In this document: piece after piece, positions 16,415 to 26,492 of the stretch
How positions within the stretch are numbered: the first letter of the stretch is position 1
Layout of the letters: every line of letters begins with the position of its first letter
Program-made: the position numbers and the translations under genes
Assembly: GCF_022399565.1 (NCBI RefSeq)
Contig: NZ_JAJTUT010000005.1
Span: 1 to 64,000, forward strand
Length of the DNA: 64,000 bases
Direction: 5' to 3'
Source of the DNA: Flavobacterium algicola
GTDB lineage: Bacteria; Bacteroidota; Bacteroidia; Flavobacteriales; Flavobacteriaceae
Notes under the pieces: generated by a model
Database searches by the model: none
Told to the model about the DNA's origin: nothing
What the model saw: only the letters and a program-made list of their open reading frames with translations

Positions 16415-17278
16415 TTAATCGACTGTAATAAACTGCAATTGTTGCAAATCACCATTGTAAATATTGACATCTACATTGCCGTCTATACCTGGTACCGACG
16501 CTTTTTCGGAAAACTGCCAGAACAGCCAATCGTCTTCCATTTCTTCTCGATAGAAGTTGTAGTTAGCTATCCAAAATAAGTAGTCACTGAACTCCTCTTT
16601 CAAGAAATCATCATAATATTTTTCTCCCGTATAAATAATTGGACGTACATGGTAGTGCTCTTCTACCCTAGTAAGCCAACGTTTAAGACCAATCTTTAAT
16701 CTTTGTAATGACTGATTTTTCGGCAACCTTTCTATGTCCAAAACTGGTGGTAGATCACCTTTTGATAAATGAACTGTTTTTATAAATAGATCGGCTTGAT
16801 CAATGGAGTTTTCGTTTGGACGGTAATAATGATAGGCACCGCGAATCATCTTATTCTTCTTGGAACCATGCCAGTTTTTTTCGAACTTTCTGTCAAGACG
16901 ATCAGAACCAACCGTTGCCCGAATGAGAACAAAATGGACGGGATATGTTTTTTCAAGAGTGTCTACATACGACCATCTAATATTACCTTGGTATTCTGAA
17001 ACATCGATTCCGACTGACTTTCCATCAATTTTCTCGAGTACTTGAATATTTCGAATATCAGAAAGTCGCTTACTCTCGTCACTCTCTGTCAATGCTTTAT
17101 TGGACTTAAAACTAAAATAGTAAGCAATACCATCTCGATAATGGTAAAGTATTGCAAGCACTACAGTTACTATACATATGTACAAGAAAACCTTCTTTAT
17201 AGTAGAATAAAAGGGACTGTTTTTCTTAGTTGTTTTTCGAATGGGAGTAGATCTCCTTCTTACCGTTTTCTTTCTCAT
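16415..17278 (-). CDS. Membrane-anchored GH25 lysozyme-like protein
   Basis: The 287-aa protein has a basic N-terminus, one membrane segment (about 30-48) and a glycoside hydrolase family 25 domain facing the periplasm. Catalytic acidic residues are visible in GIDVSEYQG and PPVLDIE, and the C-terminal WQFS and VDVN motifs are intact. GH25 enzymes cleave the N-acetylmuramyl-glucosamine bond of peptidoglycan. A TTG nine bases upstream could also start it; the ATG at 17278 is preferred. It begins right after pssA and may be cotranscribed. Confidence 0.9.
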   Translation of the reverse strand: MRKKTVRRRSTPIRKTTKKNSPFYSTIKKVFLYICIVTVVLAILYHYRDGIAYYFSFKSNKALTESDESKRLSDIRNIQVLEKIDGKSVGIDVSEYQGNIRWSYVDTLEKTYPVHFVLIRATVGSDRLDRKFEKNWHGSKKNKMIRGAYHYYRPNENSIDQADLFIKTVHLSKGDLPPVLDIERLPKNQSLQRLKIGLKRWLTRVEEHYHVRPIIYTGEKYYDDFLKEEFSDYLFWIANYNFYREEMEDDWLFWQFSEKASVPGIDGNVDVNIYNGDLQQLQFITVD

Positions 17279-17287
17279 CAAAGACAA

Positions 17288-18001
17288 TTACTTCTTAATC
17301 CACTTGTTGTTGACCACTGATAGCAATACATAGAAGAGAATCGTTAATGCCACTCCGCCAAATTGAAAAAAGACAACAAATAAAAGTGAAAAAAGCAAAA
17401 ATACGACTTGAAGAAGGTTGTCTTGTAGAGTAAACTTTTTTATTTTTAATGAAAATAGCGGGACTTCTGCATTAAGAATGTAAGCGCTACCAACAATGAT
17501 AACCAACAAAAAATACTGATTGGTCATTAACTCTAGTAAAAATAAGGAGTCAGAATAATGTAAAACTAGCGGCAAACTTAAGATAAATAAAGCATTGGCA
17601 GGAGTTGGCAAGCCAATAAAGGAGTCAGTTTGACGGGTGTCTATATTGAAATTGGCCAATCGATAGCATGAACCTAATGTTACTATAAAACCTAAATAAG
17701 CAAACATAGGAAGGCTTGTGATTTCGTGTTGACTATCTTTTAGCATCATAAACATTACATAGCCCGGAACTAGACCACTTGTTACCATATCTGCAAGTGA
17801 ATCTAATTGCAAACCTAAGGGACTAGCCACCTTAAACAAACGCGCAAAAAAACCATCGAAAAAATCTAGAAAAATTCCCAGGCAAACAAAATAAAATGCA
17901 TACTCAAAATTAGATTCTGTTGCATAAACTAATGCAATACAGCCCGAAAGTAAATTTAATAAAGTGATTAAATTAGGAATTTGCTTCTTTATGGTGTGCA
18001 T
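17288..18001 (-). CDS. pssA: CDP-alcohol phosphatidyltransferase, probable phosphatidylserine synthase
   Basis: The 237-aa inner-membrane protein has about seven membrane segments and the CDP-alcohol phosphatidyltransferase motif DG-xx-AR-x8-G-x3-D-x3-D (from DFFDGFFARL to LDSLADM). The N-terminal PNLITLLNLLSG is typical of type II PssA, which makes phosphatidylserine from CDP-diacylglycerol and serine. The frame extends upstream but the ATG at 18001 follows the -7 box at 18023-18030, so the shorter form is used. A decarboxylase partner is not nearby. Confidence 0.9.
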   Translation of the reverse strand: MHTIKKQIPNLITLLNLLSGCIALVYATESNFEYAFYFVCLGIFLDFFDGFFARLFKVASPLGLQLDSLADMVTSGLVPGYVMFMMLKDSQHEITSLPMFAYLGFIVTLGSCYRLANFNIDTRQTDSFIGLPTPANALFILSLPLVLHYSDSLFLLELMTNQYFLLVIIVGSAYILNAEVPLFSLKIKKFTLQDNLLQVVFLLFSLLFVVFFQFGGVALTILFYVLLSVVNNKWIKK

Positions 18002-18022
18002 GATTTGATTTTTTATTTTGGA

Positions 18023-18030
18023 CAAATTTA
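18023..18030 (-). promoter_or_regulatory. -7 box for pssA
   Basis: TAAATTTG on the minus strand, 22 bases before the ATG at 18001. No TTG at the expected distance. Confidence 0.6.
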
Positions 18031-18137
18031 ATACAATATGTGAATGAAAATAATCTTTTACACTATAGATTTTCAACAACTAATTGTTCTTGACCTTTTA
18101 TTTACTGCTAAAAAGAAAGAAGCTCATTAAAAAATTA

Positions 18138-18145
18138 TATTTTTG
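18138..18145 (+). promoter_or_regulatory. -7 box for the PorV/PorQ-like gene
   Basis: TATTTTTG, 18 bases before the TTG start at 18163, leaving a leader of only about ten bases. No TTG at the -33 position. Confidence 0.55.
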
Positions 18146-18162
18146 AAGAAAAATAATAACCG

Positions 18163-19254
18163 TTGCGTTTTAAAGCCAAGCAATTGAAGAATTTTCTATG
18201 TTTTCTTTTTATTTTTATTTGTGCTACCAATTATGGGCAAACTGTTAGAAAATACTCTAATGAGTTCCTTAACATTGGTGTAGATGCAGCTGCCTTGGGT
18301 ATGGCCAACGCTGTTACCTCATCAACTAGTGATGTCAATTCTGGTTATTGGAACCCCGCAGGTTTAGTACATTTAGAAGATCATCAAGTTGCATTAATGC
18401 ATGCTAATTATTTTGCCAACATTGCAAAATATGACTACCTAGCGTATGCTAGCCCTATAGATGACGAAAGCGCGTGGGGAATTTCATTAATACGATTTGG
18501 AGTTGATGATATCTTGAATACTACGGAGTTAATCGACAGCCAAGGAAACATTGATTATAATAGAATTAGTTTGTTTTCGACTGCTGATTACGCCTTTACT
18601 TTTTCATATGCTCGAAAATTACCCGTTGAAGGTTTTCAATACGGAATAAATGCCAAAATCATTAGACGTGTCATCGGGAAGTTTGCTAATGCTTGGGGAT
18701 TTGGATTTGATGCAGGTGTACAATTTGAACGTAATGACTGGAAGTTTGGTTTAATGGTGAGAGACATTACGACAACTTATAATGTTTGGAATATTAACGA
18801 AAAAGAATATCAAAAAGTTTCTGAAGCCGTAGCAGGTCAAAATCAGGAGCTACCAGAATCAACAGAAATTACAGCTCCAAAATTGCAACTGGGTATTTCG
18901 AAGAAGTTTATCTTTCATTATGATTACAGCCTTTTGGCCGCAGCAAATATGAATATGCGTTTTGCACAGACAAATGATATCATCTCGACAAAATATGCAA
19001 GTGTTGATCCTGCTTTGGGACTTGAATTTGGCTATACAAATTTAGTCTTTGTTCGTGCAGGCGTTGGTAATTTTCAAAATGTAACCCAAATTGATGATAC
19101 TGAAAAAGTGACTTTTCAACCCAATATTGGATTGGGATTTAAATACCGCGGTATTGCTGTAGATTATGCTTTGACTAATCTTGGTAATCAATCTAGTGCG
19201 CTCTACTCAAACATATTTTCGTTAAAAGTAGATTTAGGACAATTTAGGCGATAA
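18163..19254 (+). CDS. PorV/PorQ-family outer-membrane beta-barrel protein
   Basis: The 363-aa protein has a signal peptide (to about residue 25, NFLCFLFIFICATNYGQ) and a beta-barrel. The start of the mature part, AAALGMANAVTSSTSDVNSGYWNPAGL, is the region shared by PorV, PorQ and related proteins of the type IX secretion system and fatty-acid transporters. It is not clearly PorV itself, so a general family name is used. The start is a TTG at 18163. A DUF4105 gene follows by 39 bases, and the two may form one unit. Confidence 0.82.
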   Translation: MRFKAKQLKNFLCFLFIFICATNYGQTVRKYSNEFLNIGVDAAALGMANAVTSSTSDVNSGYWNPAGLVHLEDHQVALMHANYFANIAKYDYLAYASPIDDESAWGISLIRFGVDDILNTTELIDSQGNIDYNRISLFSTADYAFTFSYARKLPVEGFQYGINAKIIRRVIGKFANAWGFGFDAGVQFERNDWKFGLMVRDITTTYNVWNINEKEYQKVSEAVAGQNQELPESTEITAPKLQLGISKKFIFHYDYSLLAAANMNMRFAQTNDIISTKYASVDPALGLEFGYTNLVFVRAGVGNFQNVTQIDDTEKVTFQPNIGLGFKYRGIAVDYALTNLGNQSSALYSNIFSLKVDLGQFRR

Positions 19255-19292
19255 TAATAGAGCTACTTCGGCTTTAATAAAAATAAACAATA

Positions 19293-20438
19293 ATGAAAAC
19301 TACCCTTTTCAAATTCACCCTATTACTTACAATTCTTTGTACACTTAACTCCTACAACGTTTCTGCTCAAAATCCTATTTTGTCTCAAAACGCTAAAGTA
19401 AGTATTCTTACTTGTGGCACAGGAAATGAATCTTATTCTTTGTTTGGACATACAGCATTACGTATTACAGATGAATTAACAATGGTGGATGTAGTGTACA
19501 ATTATGGTGCATTTGATTTTAATACTCCAAATTTTGTTTCCAAATTTGCCAAAGGTGATTTAGATTATTTTGCAGTTACACATCGCTTTGCTGATTTTAT
19601 GGCAACATATATGTATGAGCAACGAAATGTATACGAACAGGAATTGGAATTACCTCTAGAGGTGAAACAGCAATTGTTTGAGAATCTCAACTCTGCTTTG
19701 ACATCTGGAGAAAGTATTTATCGCTATAAATTTATCGACAAAAATTGTACGTCGATGGTAATTGATATTATTAATAAGACGCTTAGAGAAACAGCCGTTA
19801 GCAAAAGAACTCCTTCTATACTAACTTATCGTAGTATTTTATATCCTTACTTCGATAACCATTTCTATGAGCAGTTGGGAACTAGTATTATTTTTGGAAC
19901 AAAAGTAGACGCTATTAGCGATCATATTTTCTTACCATTAGACTTAATGGAAAACCTGAAACTAGCGACCTACAAAGGACAAAAATTAGTTCAAACAGAA
20001 ACAAAAACATTATTAGATTTCGCGCCCACCGCCTCTTTCTCTTGGTGGAATAATTTCTACAGCTACCTTATTGTTCTAGGATTGATAATTGTCTTGAATA
20101 TAAAATTAATCAATCAAGTTTACTTTTTTATCATGGGTGCTATTGGTATCTTGTTTATTTCCCTAGGTTTTTATTCCGGTCACTTGGAATTGGCAAATAA
20201 TTATAATGTACTATTGTTTAACCCATTATTGGTGCTTTCTTTCTGTTTTTATGGGCAGAAACAAAGAAAATGGTTGTATTACATTGCTTTGTTCAGCCTA
20301 CTATTACTGCTTATATATATTATTGTTTTAATAAATAAAGCACACTTCTTAATCGTATTGCCGTTAATTGTTACAAATGCTTACTTATTGGTAAAATTAT
20401 ACTTGAAGCACAACAAACGTATTTCTATCATAATCTAA
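19293..20438 (+). CDS. DUF4105 membrane protein
   Basis: The 381-aa protein has a signal peptide (residues 1-25, ending VSAQ), a periplasmic domain with VSILTCGTGNESYSLFGH and DKNCTSMV, and about four or five membrane segments after residue 250. Cys and His positions in GNESYSLFGH and KNCTS are those conserved in DUF4105, for which a peptidase-like role has been suggested but not shown. Its end is convergent with the glycan locus. Confidence 0.82.
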   Translation: MKTTLFKFTLLLTILCTLNSYNVSAQNPILSQNAKVSILTCGTGNESYSLFGHTALRITDELTMVDVVYNYGAFDFNTPNFVSKFAKGDLDYFAVTHRFADFMATYMYEQRNVYEQELELPLEVKQQLFENLNSALTSGESIYRYKFIDKNCTSMVIDIINKTLRETAVSKRTPSILTYRSILYPYFDNHFYEQLGTSIIFGTKVDAISDHIFLPLDLMENLKLATYKGQKLVQTETKTLLDFAPTASFSWWNNFYSYLIVLGLIIVLNIKLINQVYFFIMGAIGILFISLGFYSGHLELANNYNVLLFNPLLVLSFCFYGQKQRKWLYYIALFSLLLLLIYIIVLINKAHFLIVLPLIVTNAYLLVKLYLKHNKRISIII

Positions 20439-20516
20439 ATTATGTTAAAAAAATTGTTTACTTGTTTTTAATAATTTCTGTAAGATACACATTATCTCCC
20501 TTTAATAATTATGACA

Positions 20517-21911
20517 CTATTGACCTCTATAAAAGAGAACTGTAGTAATCGTTTTAAATGTGATATTTAGATCCAGAAAGAAACTTCTGTGCTTGATGTA
20601 GTATAAGTCATATTGTAACTTAATCAAACTGTCTTCTATATTCTCCCCATAAGAATAGTTTACTTGTGCCCAACCAGTTAAACCTGGTTTAATAATATGA
20701 CGGGTCTCATAAAACGGCATATTTTTGGCAATTAGTTCCACAAATTCTGTACGTTCTGGCCGGGGTCCTATAATTGCCATTTCGCCTTTTAATACATTTA
20801 CAAATTGGGGCAGTTCGTCTATCCTTGTTTTTCTAAGAAATTTACCAAAAGCTGTTATTCTGCTGTCGTTTAAGGTGGCAAATACAGCTCCCTTTGTTTC
20901 TGCATTCTTCACCATAGTCCGCAGTTTAAGAATTTTAAAAGGACGACCATCCTTTCCGATTCGTTCTTGATTGTACCATAAATTTCCATTATTCCCAATA
21001 GCATTCCCTATAAGGATAAAGGGTAGCAAAACCACTACCAAACCTAATCCAAGAGTAGCGATTATTAGCTCAATTATGCGAACAACAAATAAGTATAACT
21101 TATTGTGATTACTGCGACTAAAGGGGAAGAAGCGATAGAAGTCAGTTGACATGTGATGAACAGGAATACGATGTGTTTTGGATTCGTACACTTGCGTATA
21201 TTCCCTAATAACTTTACCGGCTTCGAGCACTTTTATCAATTGGTGGTACAGCTCAGGAGCTATCCCATTGGTAATTTGAGAAGCAACAACTATTTCAGAA
21301 ATACCTTGTCTTGTAACATATTCTACTAATTCTTTTTCTGCTATTTGTTTTATGTAGGGATGCTTATTTGTTATTACAATGTCTTCATGATCTGTAGCTA
21401 CAAAAGCCACAATCTTGTAATGGGGATCAATATTCTCTAGTCCTTGAATCAATTCTTCTACTTGGCCCTCGCTACAGACTAATAGAGCATTTTGAGAAAA
21501 ACGAGTTGATGCCAAAAACTTAACGTAGAATAATCGCCAGCTTAACAATACTGCTAAAAAAACAGAATAAAACAATAGTATTTGCAACCTATTGGATGGT
21601 AACACTGGAGAAAACAAAGGAGTTAATAAGTACACTAAAACGGTAGAAGAAACACAAAGCAGAGTACTCTTCAGAATTTGAAACTCATTACTCGCTGTCT
21701 GGATATTGTACATTTCAAAAACAATTCCAAATACATTTAGGTAAAAGACCAAAAGAATCCAACATACGTTAGAGGATAAAATCTCCTTAAAATAGATAAC
21801 ATCAAAAGACTCACCTACCACATAGATTGCAAGGATAACAAATATAGCATCAAAGAGATGTAAAATCGCCTTTCTTTCTGATATCTCAAAATGCATTTTA
21901 CTTTGGGACAT
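20517..21911 (-). CDS. Polyprenyl-phosphate sugar-1-phosphate transferase (WcaJ-like)
   Basis: The 464-aa protein starts repeat units by moving a sugar-1-phosphate to undecaprenyl phosphate at the inner membrane. It has four N-terminal membrane segments, a Rossmann-like middle part, a fifth segment near residue 280 and the catalytic bacterial sugar-transferase domain with KLRTM, RIDELPQFVNVLKGEMAIIG and GPRPE. The sugar could be glucose, galactose or an amino sugar. It is the last gene of the locus in transcription order. It represents initiation on a lipid carrier for either the ABC- or polymerase-type route. Confidence 0.92.
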   Translation of the reverse strand: MSQSKMHFEISERKAILHLFDAIFVILAIYVVGESFDVIYFKEILSSNVCWILLVFYLNVFGIVFEMYNIQTASNEFQILKSTLLCVSSTVLVYLLTPLFSPVLPSNRLQILLFYSVFLAVLLSWRLFYVKFLASTRFSQNALLVCSEGQVEELIQGLENIDPHYKIVAFVATDHEDIVITNKHPYIKQIAEKELVEYVTRQGISEIVVASQITNGIAPELYHQLIKVLEAGKVIREYTQVYESKTHRIPVHHMSTDFYRFFPFSRSNHNKLYLFVVRIIELIIATLGLGLVVVLLPFILIGNAIGNNGNLWYNQERIGKDGRPFKILKLRTMVKNAETKGAVFATLNDSRITAFGKFLRKTRIDELPQFVNVLKGEMAIIGPRPERTEFVELIAKNMPFYETRHIIKPGLTGWAQVNYSYGENIEDSLIKLQYDLYYIKHRSFFLDLNITFKTITTVLFYRGQ

Positions 21912-21978
21912 AATGTACTATTGGTTTTCGTCGCAATTTAGTTAATTTAGAAAGAACCTTTCATGATAACACAATTTT

Positions 21979-23328
21979 TTAATTATGCTCTTCATTTCTT
22001 GGTTTGTTAGGTATCAATTTCACATTTAATAATGCGAGACCATATACAAATGCAGAAACAGCTGTACGCATAGCAGCATGATTAATTGTCAAAAACCAAA
22101 AGGATAATAAGCAAAGTAAATAGAGATTAAAACCTTTCTCCAAATACAACGCCATTGGCGTTACTATTAGAATAAGTAAACCAAAAATTCCCAATAAGCC
22201 ATGTTCGGCCATCATTCTTGTAATTTCATCATGCGATAAAACAAATATTCCTGACTTCTCTTTTCTTATTTCGACCCCTTTCCCTACGCCAACGCCAAAC
22301 AGTGGATTATCAAGAAACATATCAATCTCACTTAATGCAATCATTTCTCTTCCCGTAAATTGATTTTCTTTTTCTCTACCAGCAGCATCTTGATTTGCAT
22401 ATCTCTTATTAATTAACCCACCTGTTTGAAAAGAGGTATAGCTCCAAGCTCCTAACATCACGGTGCCAATGATTATGATGATCAAACCAAGTTTTATTTT
22501 ACCCGTACCATTTGCTTTGAAATACAAAGATAAAAGTAGGATGACAATCATCAATAAGCCCGTAATCATTCCACCTCTTGAGAAGGTTACCATTCCGCGA
22601 TAGAAAAAATTAAACGCTATAATTAAATTAATAACAACAATAATTTTAGATTTTGATTCAAGTATAACTCTCGAAAAAAAGATAAACATTCCTAGACCAA
22701 GATATGTAGCAACTTGATTAGGTCCAAAACCACCTGAAGTTGCATAAGTAGATGCTGTTCCTGTAATAATATCCCGGATATTTGGCGTATAAAATATCAG
22801 GTAAATCATCGCACTAACGATAGGCAGACCTAAACTTAACATCAAATTATTAAATTGTTGCAGCGTAAAAACTCTCCTGTACGTGTATAATGCAGTAAAG
22901 GCAAGGCATAATGGTCCTGAAATATTAAAGGTAATAGCATTCTTAATATCGGTATCGAAGTCCAAAGCAAATGTTGACAAAATTACTCCAGGAATTAGTA
23001 AGACAATAAATAGCCAGTATATGTAACTTCTTTTTGACATCCCGCTGTATATTGCACCAATCAACATAAAAATCATTACGCCATATTTTGAGAATTCGTA
23101 GGTGATATTTCCATTCGTCATTCGCAATAAAAGCTCACTACCTACCAAATAGGCTGCTGCATAAAGACATTCATGATTTCTGTTTTTGGTTTTAACTATA
23201 TAATAGATTCCGAGAATCAATCCTAAAAAGCCATACAATTTGGCTGTAAAAGGTATGAGGTACACCAGAAAACCAATTCCGACATGGATTAGTAATAAAA
23301 TAATATAGTTTAATTCTTCTCTTTTCAT
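21979..23328 (-). CDS. O-antigen ligase/polymerase family protein (Wzy_C/WaaL-like)
   Basis: The 449-aa protein has about 11-12 membrane segments and a large periplasmic loop with GREMIALSEIDMFLDNPLFGVGVGKG, HDEITRMMAEHG and GLLGIFGL, typical of O-antigen ligases and Wzy polymerases. The two cannot be told apart by sequence reading. The ATG at 23328 is preferred to an upstream ATG at 23349 because it forms an ATGA overlap with the stop of the upstream gene. In a locus with Wzm/Wzt it would more likely be a ligase, which is an inference. Confidence 0.85.
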   Translation of the reverse strand: MKREELNYIILLLIHVGIGFLVYLIPFTAKLYGFLGLILGIYYIVKTKNRNHECLYAAAYLVGSELLLRMTNGNITYEFSKYGVMIFMLIGAIYSGMSKRSYIYWLFIVLLIPGVILSTFALDFDTDIKNAITFNISGPLCLAFTALYTYRRVFTLQQFNNLMLSLGLPIVSAMIYLIFYTPNIRDIITGTASTYATSGGFGPNQVATYLGLGMFIFFSRVILESKSKIIVVINLIIAFNFFYRGMVTFSRGGMITGLLMIVILLLSLYFKANGTGKIKLGLIIIIIGTVMLGAWSYTSFQTGGLINKRYANQDAAGREKENQFTGREMIALSEIDMFLDNPLFGVGVGKGVEIRKEKSGIFVLSHDEITRMMAEHGLLGIFGLLILIVTPMALYLEKGFNLYLLCLLSFWFLTINHAAMRTAVSAFVYGLALLNVKLIPNKPRNEEHN

Positions 23329-24404
23329 TTCAATATTTTTTGAATCCAAGGCAAATAAACTTGGAGCGCACTCTCTTCCGAGTAGTGTTGTTGTACAGTT
23401 TCGTACAGTTTTTGACCCAATTCTTTTTGCAAACTTTCATCGGTAATCAAAGCAACAAGATAGCAGTGAAAACTTGTTGCCTCTTGATGTGGTACAACAA
23501 AACCATTTTCCCCTTGTGTGATGATACTCGGTATTTGTCCCACTGCTGTAGCAACCACTGGTAGTGCACTCCAACCGTATTCAAGTAAAGCAACGGGTAA
23601 GCCTTCTGAGGCTGATGTAAGAATTCCGATAGTGGCTTGCTTCAATAGTTGTGGTATCGCATTTTGACTGCCGTACACAAAAACATGCTGCTCTAACCCA
23701 ACCTCTTTGATTTTGTCCTTCATTTTTTTCGAATACGCATCATCAAAATCTTTCCCAATCAAATGAAAGGTCCAGTCTCGGTGTGAAATCTTTAATTTTA
23801 GTGCAATATCAAGCAGTAAAAAATGATTTTTTTGTACGCGAAGATTGGCCAGACAGACAATACGTTTGCCCAAAACTCCTTTTAACGGCAATGGATTTGT
23901 TACCTTTTCTTCTGCAGCTGGAAAATTAGGAATATAAATACTATTTGCAAAATGTAGTTCGTCTTTTGCCCATTTTTTCAACTGCTGATTCACTGCTACT
24001 ACACCATCAAAAAAAGGAAGCATCATTCGGAAAAGTTGCTTTTTTCGTCCTGCCAAAAAATCGCTATCTCCATAATGGTCGTGCCAAATCAGTTTGATCG
24101 AAGGACACACCAATTTGAGTAAAAAACCCGTGACTATAGAAGTACTATGAACCTGAATGAGGTCTACCTTATTATCTATCACAAACCTTCTCAAATTCCA
24201 GATTGCTTTTGGATCTGTCGCGCTTTGCTTATTCAAAAAAACATATGAAGTCTTTGCATCTAAATGTTGTAACAAAGGACCTTCTTTGCGTGTGGCTACA
24301 AGACCAGAAAAAGAAATCTTGTGTGCCAAAGCATTGGCATAGTTTACCGCCATACGTTCTGCTCCGCCGGTTTCTAGTGAATCAATGAGTTGAATAATTC
24401 TCAT
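23325..24404 (-). CDS. GT4-like glycosyltransferase
   Basis: The 359-aa GT-B protein begins RIIQLIDSLETGGAERMA, a typical GT4 donor-retaining start, with IWHDHYG in the middle and the C-terminal donor site SASEGLPVALLEYGWSALPV (EX7E-like motif). Donor and acceptor are unknown. Its ends overlap the neighbours on each side by four bases, so it is translated with them. Confidence 0.9.
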   Translation of the reverse strand: MRIIQLIDSLETGGAERMAVNYANALAHKISFSGLVATRKEGPLLQHLDAKTSYVFLNKQSATDPKAIWNLRRFVIDNKVDLIQVHSTSIVTGFLLKLVCPSIKLIWHDHYGDSDFLAGRKKQLFRMMLPFFDGVVAVNQQLKKWAKDELHFANSIYIPNFPAAEEKVTNPLPLKGVLGKRIVCLANLRVQKNHFLLLDIALKLKISHRDWTFHLIGKDFDDAYSKKMKDKIKEVGLEQHVFVYGSQNAIPQLLKQATIGILTSASEGLPVALLEYGWSALPVVATAVGQIPSIITQGENGFVVPHQEATSFHCYLVALITDESLQKELGQKLYETVQQHYSEESALQVYLPWIQKILK

Positions 24405-25519
24405 GGCAGTAGCAGTTTTTTAATTTCGTTTTCAAATCGCTCCAACGTGTACTGTTGTGACCAGTTGGCCGCTTTTTCTCTTTTTTCGACTAAAGCTATA
24501 GAATCTGTAAGCACATTTTCAATTGCAGTACAATCGTTTTCCAAATCCATTTCGATCAAAATTCCTCTTCCTCCATAATCTAGCATGAACGGCACACAGG
24601 ATACTGCTGTGGCTATAGGTACACAACCCCAAAACATACCTTCGGCAATTGCTTTTGGCCAGCCTTCACTTGCAGAGGGCAGCATTACAAAATGGCTTTC
24701 CTGATAGGCTTCTTTGATGGTTTCTTTGTTTTTATTTCCTTCTAATGAAATATAGTTTTCTAATTTTTGGCTAGAAATATAGTTTTCTAAGGTTTGTCTT
24801 TCTATTCCTTCTCCATATAATTTCAAAGAAACAGCATGTCCTTTTGCTACTAATTTTTCAATCAATTGAATAGCATATAGTGGATTTTTGCCTTTGACCA
24901 AGGCACCTACAAATACAAATTGAAATCTATCTTGCTTATCAAAAAGACTTAACGGCTTTATTTCTTTTTCGGAATAAGTCGCTGTGAAGAAAGATTTGAC
25001 ATTGGCTGTAGCATTTTTCCAATCCCCATACACCAAAACTTGCATCTTTTGACTCCAAAAAGTACTACTCAAAATTTGTGTCTGCAATCTATAGGTCCAA
25101 GGCTGTTTTGAATTGGGATCCCAATTGCCCGCGTACTTGGCTGTTTTTATTTTATTCGGAAATAAAATTTGCACCAAACACCCCAAAAGCCCAATGTTTC
25201 CGGGACAACGTAAATGAATGTGATCTGCCTCGTCCATAGCTTTGTAGAGTTCCCAACAAATTTTCGGGAATTTAGTCACTGCTTCAATACTATTTTTAAG
25301 GCTTAAAATATCAAAGTTCTCTATGGGGATAAATGTAATATTTAGCTGTTCATAAGCCGCGGCTATTGGCGTTATCGAACTTGAGGACAGAGGAGCAACA
25401 ATGATTAATTCTGCTACATATTTTGACCAAATATTCATTTCGTTCACATAGGGCGCATAGGCAAAAAAACGATTTTGCGCTACGATATGCGGGACATGTG
25501 TGACGATGAGGAATTTCAT
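24401..25519 (-). CDS. GT4-like glycosyltransferase
   Basis: The 372-aa GT-B protein starts with MKFLIVTHVPHI and has a C-terminal donor domain with FVFVGALVKGKNP near residue 205 and LPSASEGWPKAIAEGMFWG near 285, where the two Glu residues of the EX7E motif are present. The KYAGNWDP segment in the middle is seen in related flavobacterial enzymes. It overlaps the next gene by four bases. Sugar specificity cannot be read. Confidence 0.88.
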   Translation of the reverse strand: MKFLIVTHVPHIVAQNRFFAYAPYVNEMNIWSKYVAELIIVAPLSSSSITPIAAAYEQLNITFIPIENFDILSLKNSIEAVTKFPKICWELYKAMDEADHIHLRCPGNIGLLGCLVQILFPNKIKTAKYAGNWDPNSKQPWTYRLQTQILSSTFWSQKMQVLVYGDWKNATANVKSFFTATYSEKEIKPLSLFDKQDRFQFVFVGALVKGKNPLYAIQLIEKLVAKGHAVSLKLYGEGIERQTLENYISSQKLENYISLEGNKNKETIKEAYQESHFVMLPSASEGWPKAIAEGMFWGCVPIATAVSCVPFMLDYGGRGILIEMDLENDCTAIENVLTDSIALVEKREKAANWSQQYTLERFENEIKKLLLP

Positions 25520-25536
25520 ATGGTTTTTATTCGAAT

Positions 25537-26487
25537 TTAAAATTTTGCTATTTCTCTCATTATATAGTGTATTTGTGCTTGAGGTGTACAGTGGGTATCA
25601 AAATATTTTTTCCCCTCAGAAGCAATTTTCTCATGATAACCTACCTCATCCAAGATGCGATCCAAAACATCTTTATAGTCCCTCGTCTCTTCGATAAAAT
25701 GTATATTTTGCTGGTGTTTAAACTCCACAGGCAATTCAATTTTAAAAGGGAAAGACAAAACAAATAATCCTTGGTTTAGATATTCTGCCAATCGCCAACT
25801 AACGGCGTCACAAACTGCGGGATTGTTAAGCGCAATGAGAGATTGCGCACTTCGCTTAGAAAAAATTCTAGGTGAATACATAATCTTATTTACTTCTTCA
25901 TCAAATCCTAAATTATTATTATCTGACCTTGGCACAAAACCTCCTTCAAATTTAATTCGAGCATCTTGTTTGCAAAAACGAATAAACTCAGCTCGTATTG
26001 TATTGGTATTTGCTTCCTTCTTCCATATATTCGACGAAAAAAAGACGAATCGACTGGTAACATTCTTGAATTTTTTATTTTCATAAGAAGGCCGTCTCCA
26101 TTGAATATAAAGTTGACGCACCACTTCTTTAAATTTTAAGTATCTAAACAATTTCATTCCAAAAAGAGAAACGTAAAGCGAACAAATGGCTACCGGATAA
26201 TGTGGAAATAATGGTTTAACTTTTTCTTGTGCGTACGATGGATGGTTTTTTAACTTGTTTGTTACGAAATACCAACTGCATAAATCATATAACTCTTGGA
26301 CAACTCCAACGGGATCATCATTATCAATGATAACGATAACGCCCTTTATTTCTAAAATTGTGATGGGTTTATTATTGTATTTCTGGAAACGATTTTCTGG
26401 TTTATATTTTAACTTATAGACCTGTGAAAACCCAAGCAAATAATAGCTTGCATAGAAATTAGGAATATTTAAAACGGTAACAATCAT
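25537..26487 (-). CDS. Putative glycosyltransferase, family unassigned
   Basis: This 316-aa protein lacks a strong match to a named family in my reading. The C-terminal third, SWRLAEYLNQGLFVLSFPF with EYLNQG, resembles the donor-binding end of GT-B enzymes (glycosyltransferase family 1-like), and the preceding RIFSKRSAQSLIALNNP is a plausible linker. No signal peptide or membrane segment is present. Its position inside a run of glycosyltransferases supports a role in glycan assembly. Confidence 0.6.
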   Translation of the reverse strand: MIVTVLNIPNFYASYYLLGFSQVYKLKYKPENRFQKYNNKPITILEIKGVIVIIDNDDPVGVVQELYDLCSWYFVTNKLKNHPSYAQEKVKPLFPHYPVAICSLYVSLFGMKLFRYLKFKEVVRQLYIQWRRPSYENKKFKNVTSRFVFFSSNIWKKEANTNTIRAEFIRFCKQDARIKFEGGFVPRSDNNNLGFDEEVNKIMYSPRIFSKRSAQSLIALNNPAVCDAVSWRLAEYLNQGLFVLSFPFKIELPVEFKHQQNIHFIEETRDYKDVLDRILDEVGYHEKIASEGKKYFDTHCTPQAQIHYIMREIAKF

Positions 26488-26492
26488 TCTAC